Shown piece after piece: positions 22,188-22,659 of a stretch of DNA of 22,659 nt (positions within the stretch are counted from its first letter, which is position 1; every line of letters starts with the position of its first letter). A program made the translations under genes and the position numbers. The notes beneath the pieces are model-generated. The model was not told the DNA's origin. It saw only the letters and a program-made list of their open reading frames with translations, and made no database searches. The stretch spans positions 1 through 22,659 of the forward strand of contig JAUQYT010000340.1 in NCBI GenBank assembly GCA_030587605.1, written 5' to 3'. Origin of the DNA: Candidatus Njordarchaeum guaymasense. Its GTDB lineage: Archaea > Asgardarchaeota > Njordarchaeia > Njordarchaeales > Njordarchaeaceae.

Positions 22188-22659
22188 CTAGTGTGAGCCT
22201 CTCGGTAGGACCATCCGCCACGCGCGGGCATATTTCGGTATGTTGCTGCGCTGACAGTCTGGATTAACATCGCCTTGTTCCACGGCACAAAAGTAAGGAT
22301 ACATTTGGATCGCTGGCACCACATACAGAGCAAACAGATGCTCGTTGGAAATTGGGGTACGAATAACATAATCCATCATCGGAGAGATCAGGTCTTCTTT
22401 ATCAGGCACTATTGCCATCGAAGGGGTTTTCAACATTGTAATAGTCTTAGCGATCAGCTCAATCCAACGGGATGCCCTAGTTTCAGGCGCCAAAATTACG
22501 GTCTGAATGCGCTCATCGGTTAATCCGAGGGCTCCATGCAAGTGGCGAGTCGGCACCATTGCCTTTGCAGGGATGCTTGCCATCTCATCAAATTTCAGTG
22601 CCATCTCCTCTGCCGTACCATAGTTGGGACCTGTTCCGACAATTATTGCGCTCCGCATT
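22188..22659 (-). CDS. SIS-domain sugar-phosphate isomerase, C-terminal part
   Basis: Only the last 156 residues are in the window; the frame runs off the right edge. The fragment begins with an SIS-domain strand and loop (AIIVGTGPNYGTAEEMALKF), as in the second SIS domain of GlmS-like enzymes (GRGPSYGTALEGALK). It continues with the helix-strand pattern of that fold and ends with a region containing NPDC, comparable to the NPDRPR segment near the end of GlmS and AgaS-type proteins. It probably interconverts or deaminates an amino-sugar or keto-sugar phosphate. Linked to the PfkB kinase downstream. The Met at the window edge is probably internal. Confidence 0.83.
   Translation of the reverse strand, partial: MRSAIIVGTGPNYGTAEEMALKFDEMASIPAKAMVPTRHLHGALGLTDERIQTVILAPETRASRWIELIAKTITMLKTPSMAIVPDKEDLISPMMDYVIRTPISNEHLFALYVVPAIQMYPYFCAVEQGDVNPDCQRSNIPKYARAWRMVLPRGSH

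Noticed and set aside
1..22659. CRISPR arrays, rRNA, tRNA, insertion sequences
   Set aside because: No regularly spaced repeats, no recognisable tRNA or rRNA segments and no transposase frames were seen by eye; a tRNA or covariance-model scan was not possible.

Overview
The window (22.7 kb, moderate GC, no rRNA or tRNA seen) comes from an archaeon and most probably an Asgard archaeon. The evidence is an archaeal-type leucyl-tRNA synthetase and family B DNA polymerase, TATA-type promoters with frequent TTG/GTG starts, and above all a stretch of about 9 kb (12.4-21.0 kb) that joins a complete ubiquitin-like conjugation system to ESCRT-I, ESCRT-II and Vps4 homologues. Ubiquitin genes linked to ESCRT are an Asgard hallmark; Caldiarchaeum-type archaea have the ubiquitin operon but are not known for ESCRT-I/II. 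I cannot place the lineage within Asgard from the sequence alone.

Layout. 1-3.0 kb: leuS, 5' end outside the window. 3.1-4.3 kb: two small Cys-rich proteins of unknown function. 4.3-8.4 kb (minus): family B DNA polymerase whose catalytic motif C (YGD|TDS) is split by a 439-residue intein with a LAGLIDADG endonuclease. 8.6-9.7 kb: mandelate-racemase-type enolase superfamily enzyme. 9.8-11.9 kb (minus): AcuC/HDAC-type deacetylase and a CooC-like ATPase. 11.9-12.3 kb: hypothetical protein.

Ubiquitin block (12.4-16.4 kb). On the minus strand, in transcription order, lie a tandem RING protein, a 77-residue ubiquitin-like protein that ends exactly in Gly-Gly, an active-type E2 and an E1. A plus-strand coiled-coil protein of unknown function lies between the RING gene and a convergent minus-strand JAMM (Rpn11-like) isopeptidase. 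Upstream of the JAMM gene is a possible 38-residue ORF that would be read as a leaderless message from a TATA box shared with the ESCRT side.

ESCRT block (16.5-21.0 kb). Plus strand: Vps23/TSG101-like (catalytically dead E2 fold, Pro-rich linker, coiled coil, steadiness box), Vps28-like, and Vps22/EAP30-like. Minus strand, convergent: Vps4 (MIT + AAA) followed by Vps25. ESCRT-III is not in the window. The expected logic is E1-E2-RING modification of a substrate with the ubiquitin-like protein, its recognition by ESCRT-I/II, removal of the tag by JAMM, and recycling of ESCRT-III filaments by Vps4; this is inferred from the families.

21.2-22.7 kb (minus): a PfkB sugar kinase and the C-terminal part of a SIS-domain sugar-phosphate isomerase, probably one operon. 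No gene-free stretch exceeds 300 bases; the longest are about 14715-14967, 16266-16489, 8374-8593 and 3276-3481, and they hold promoters and leaders.
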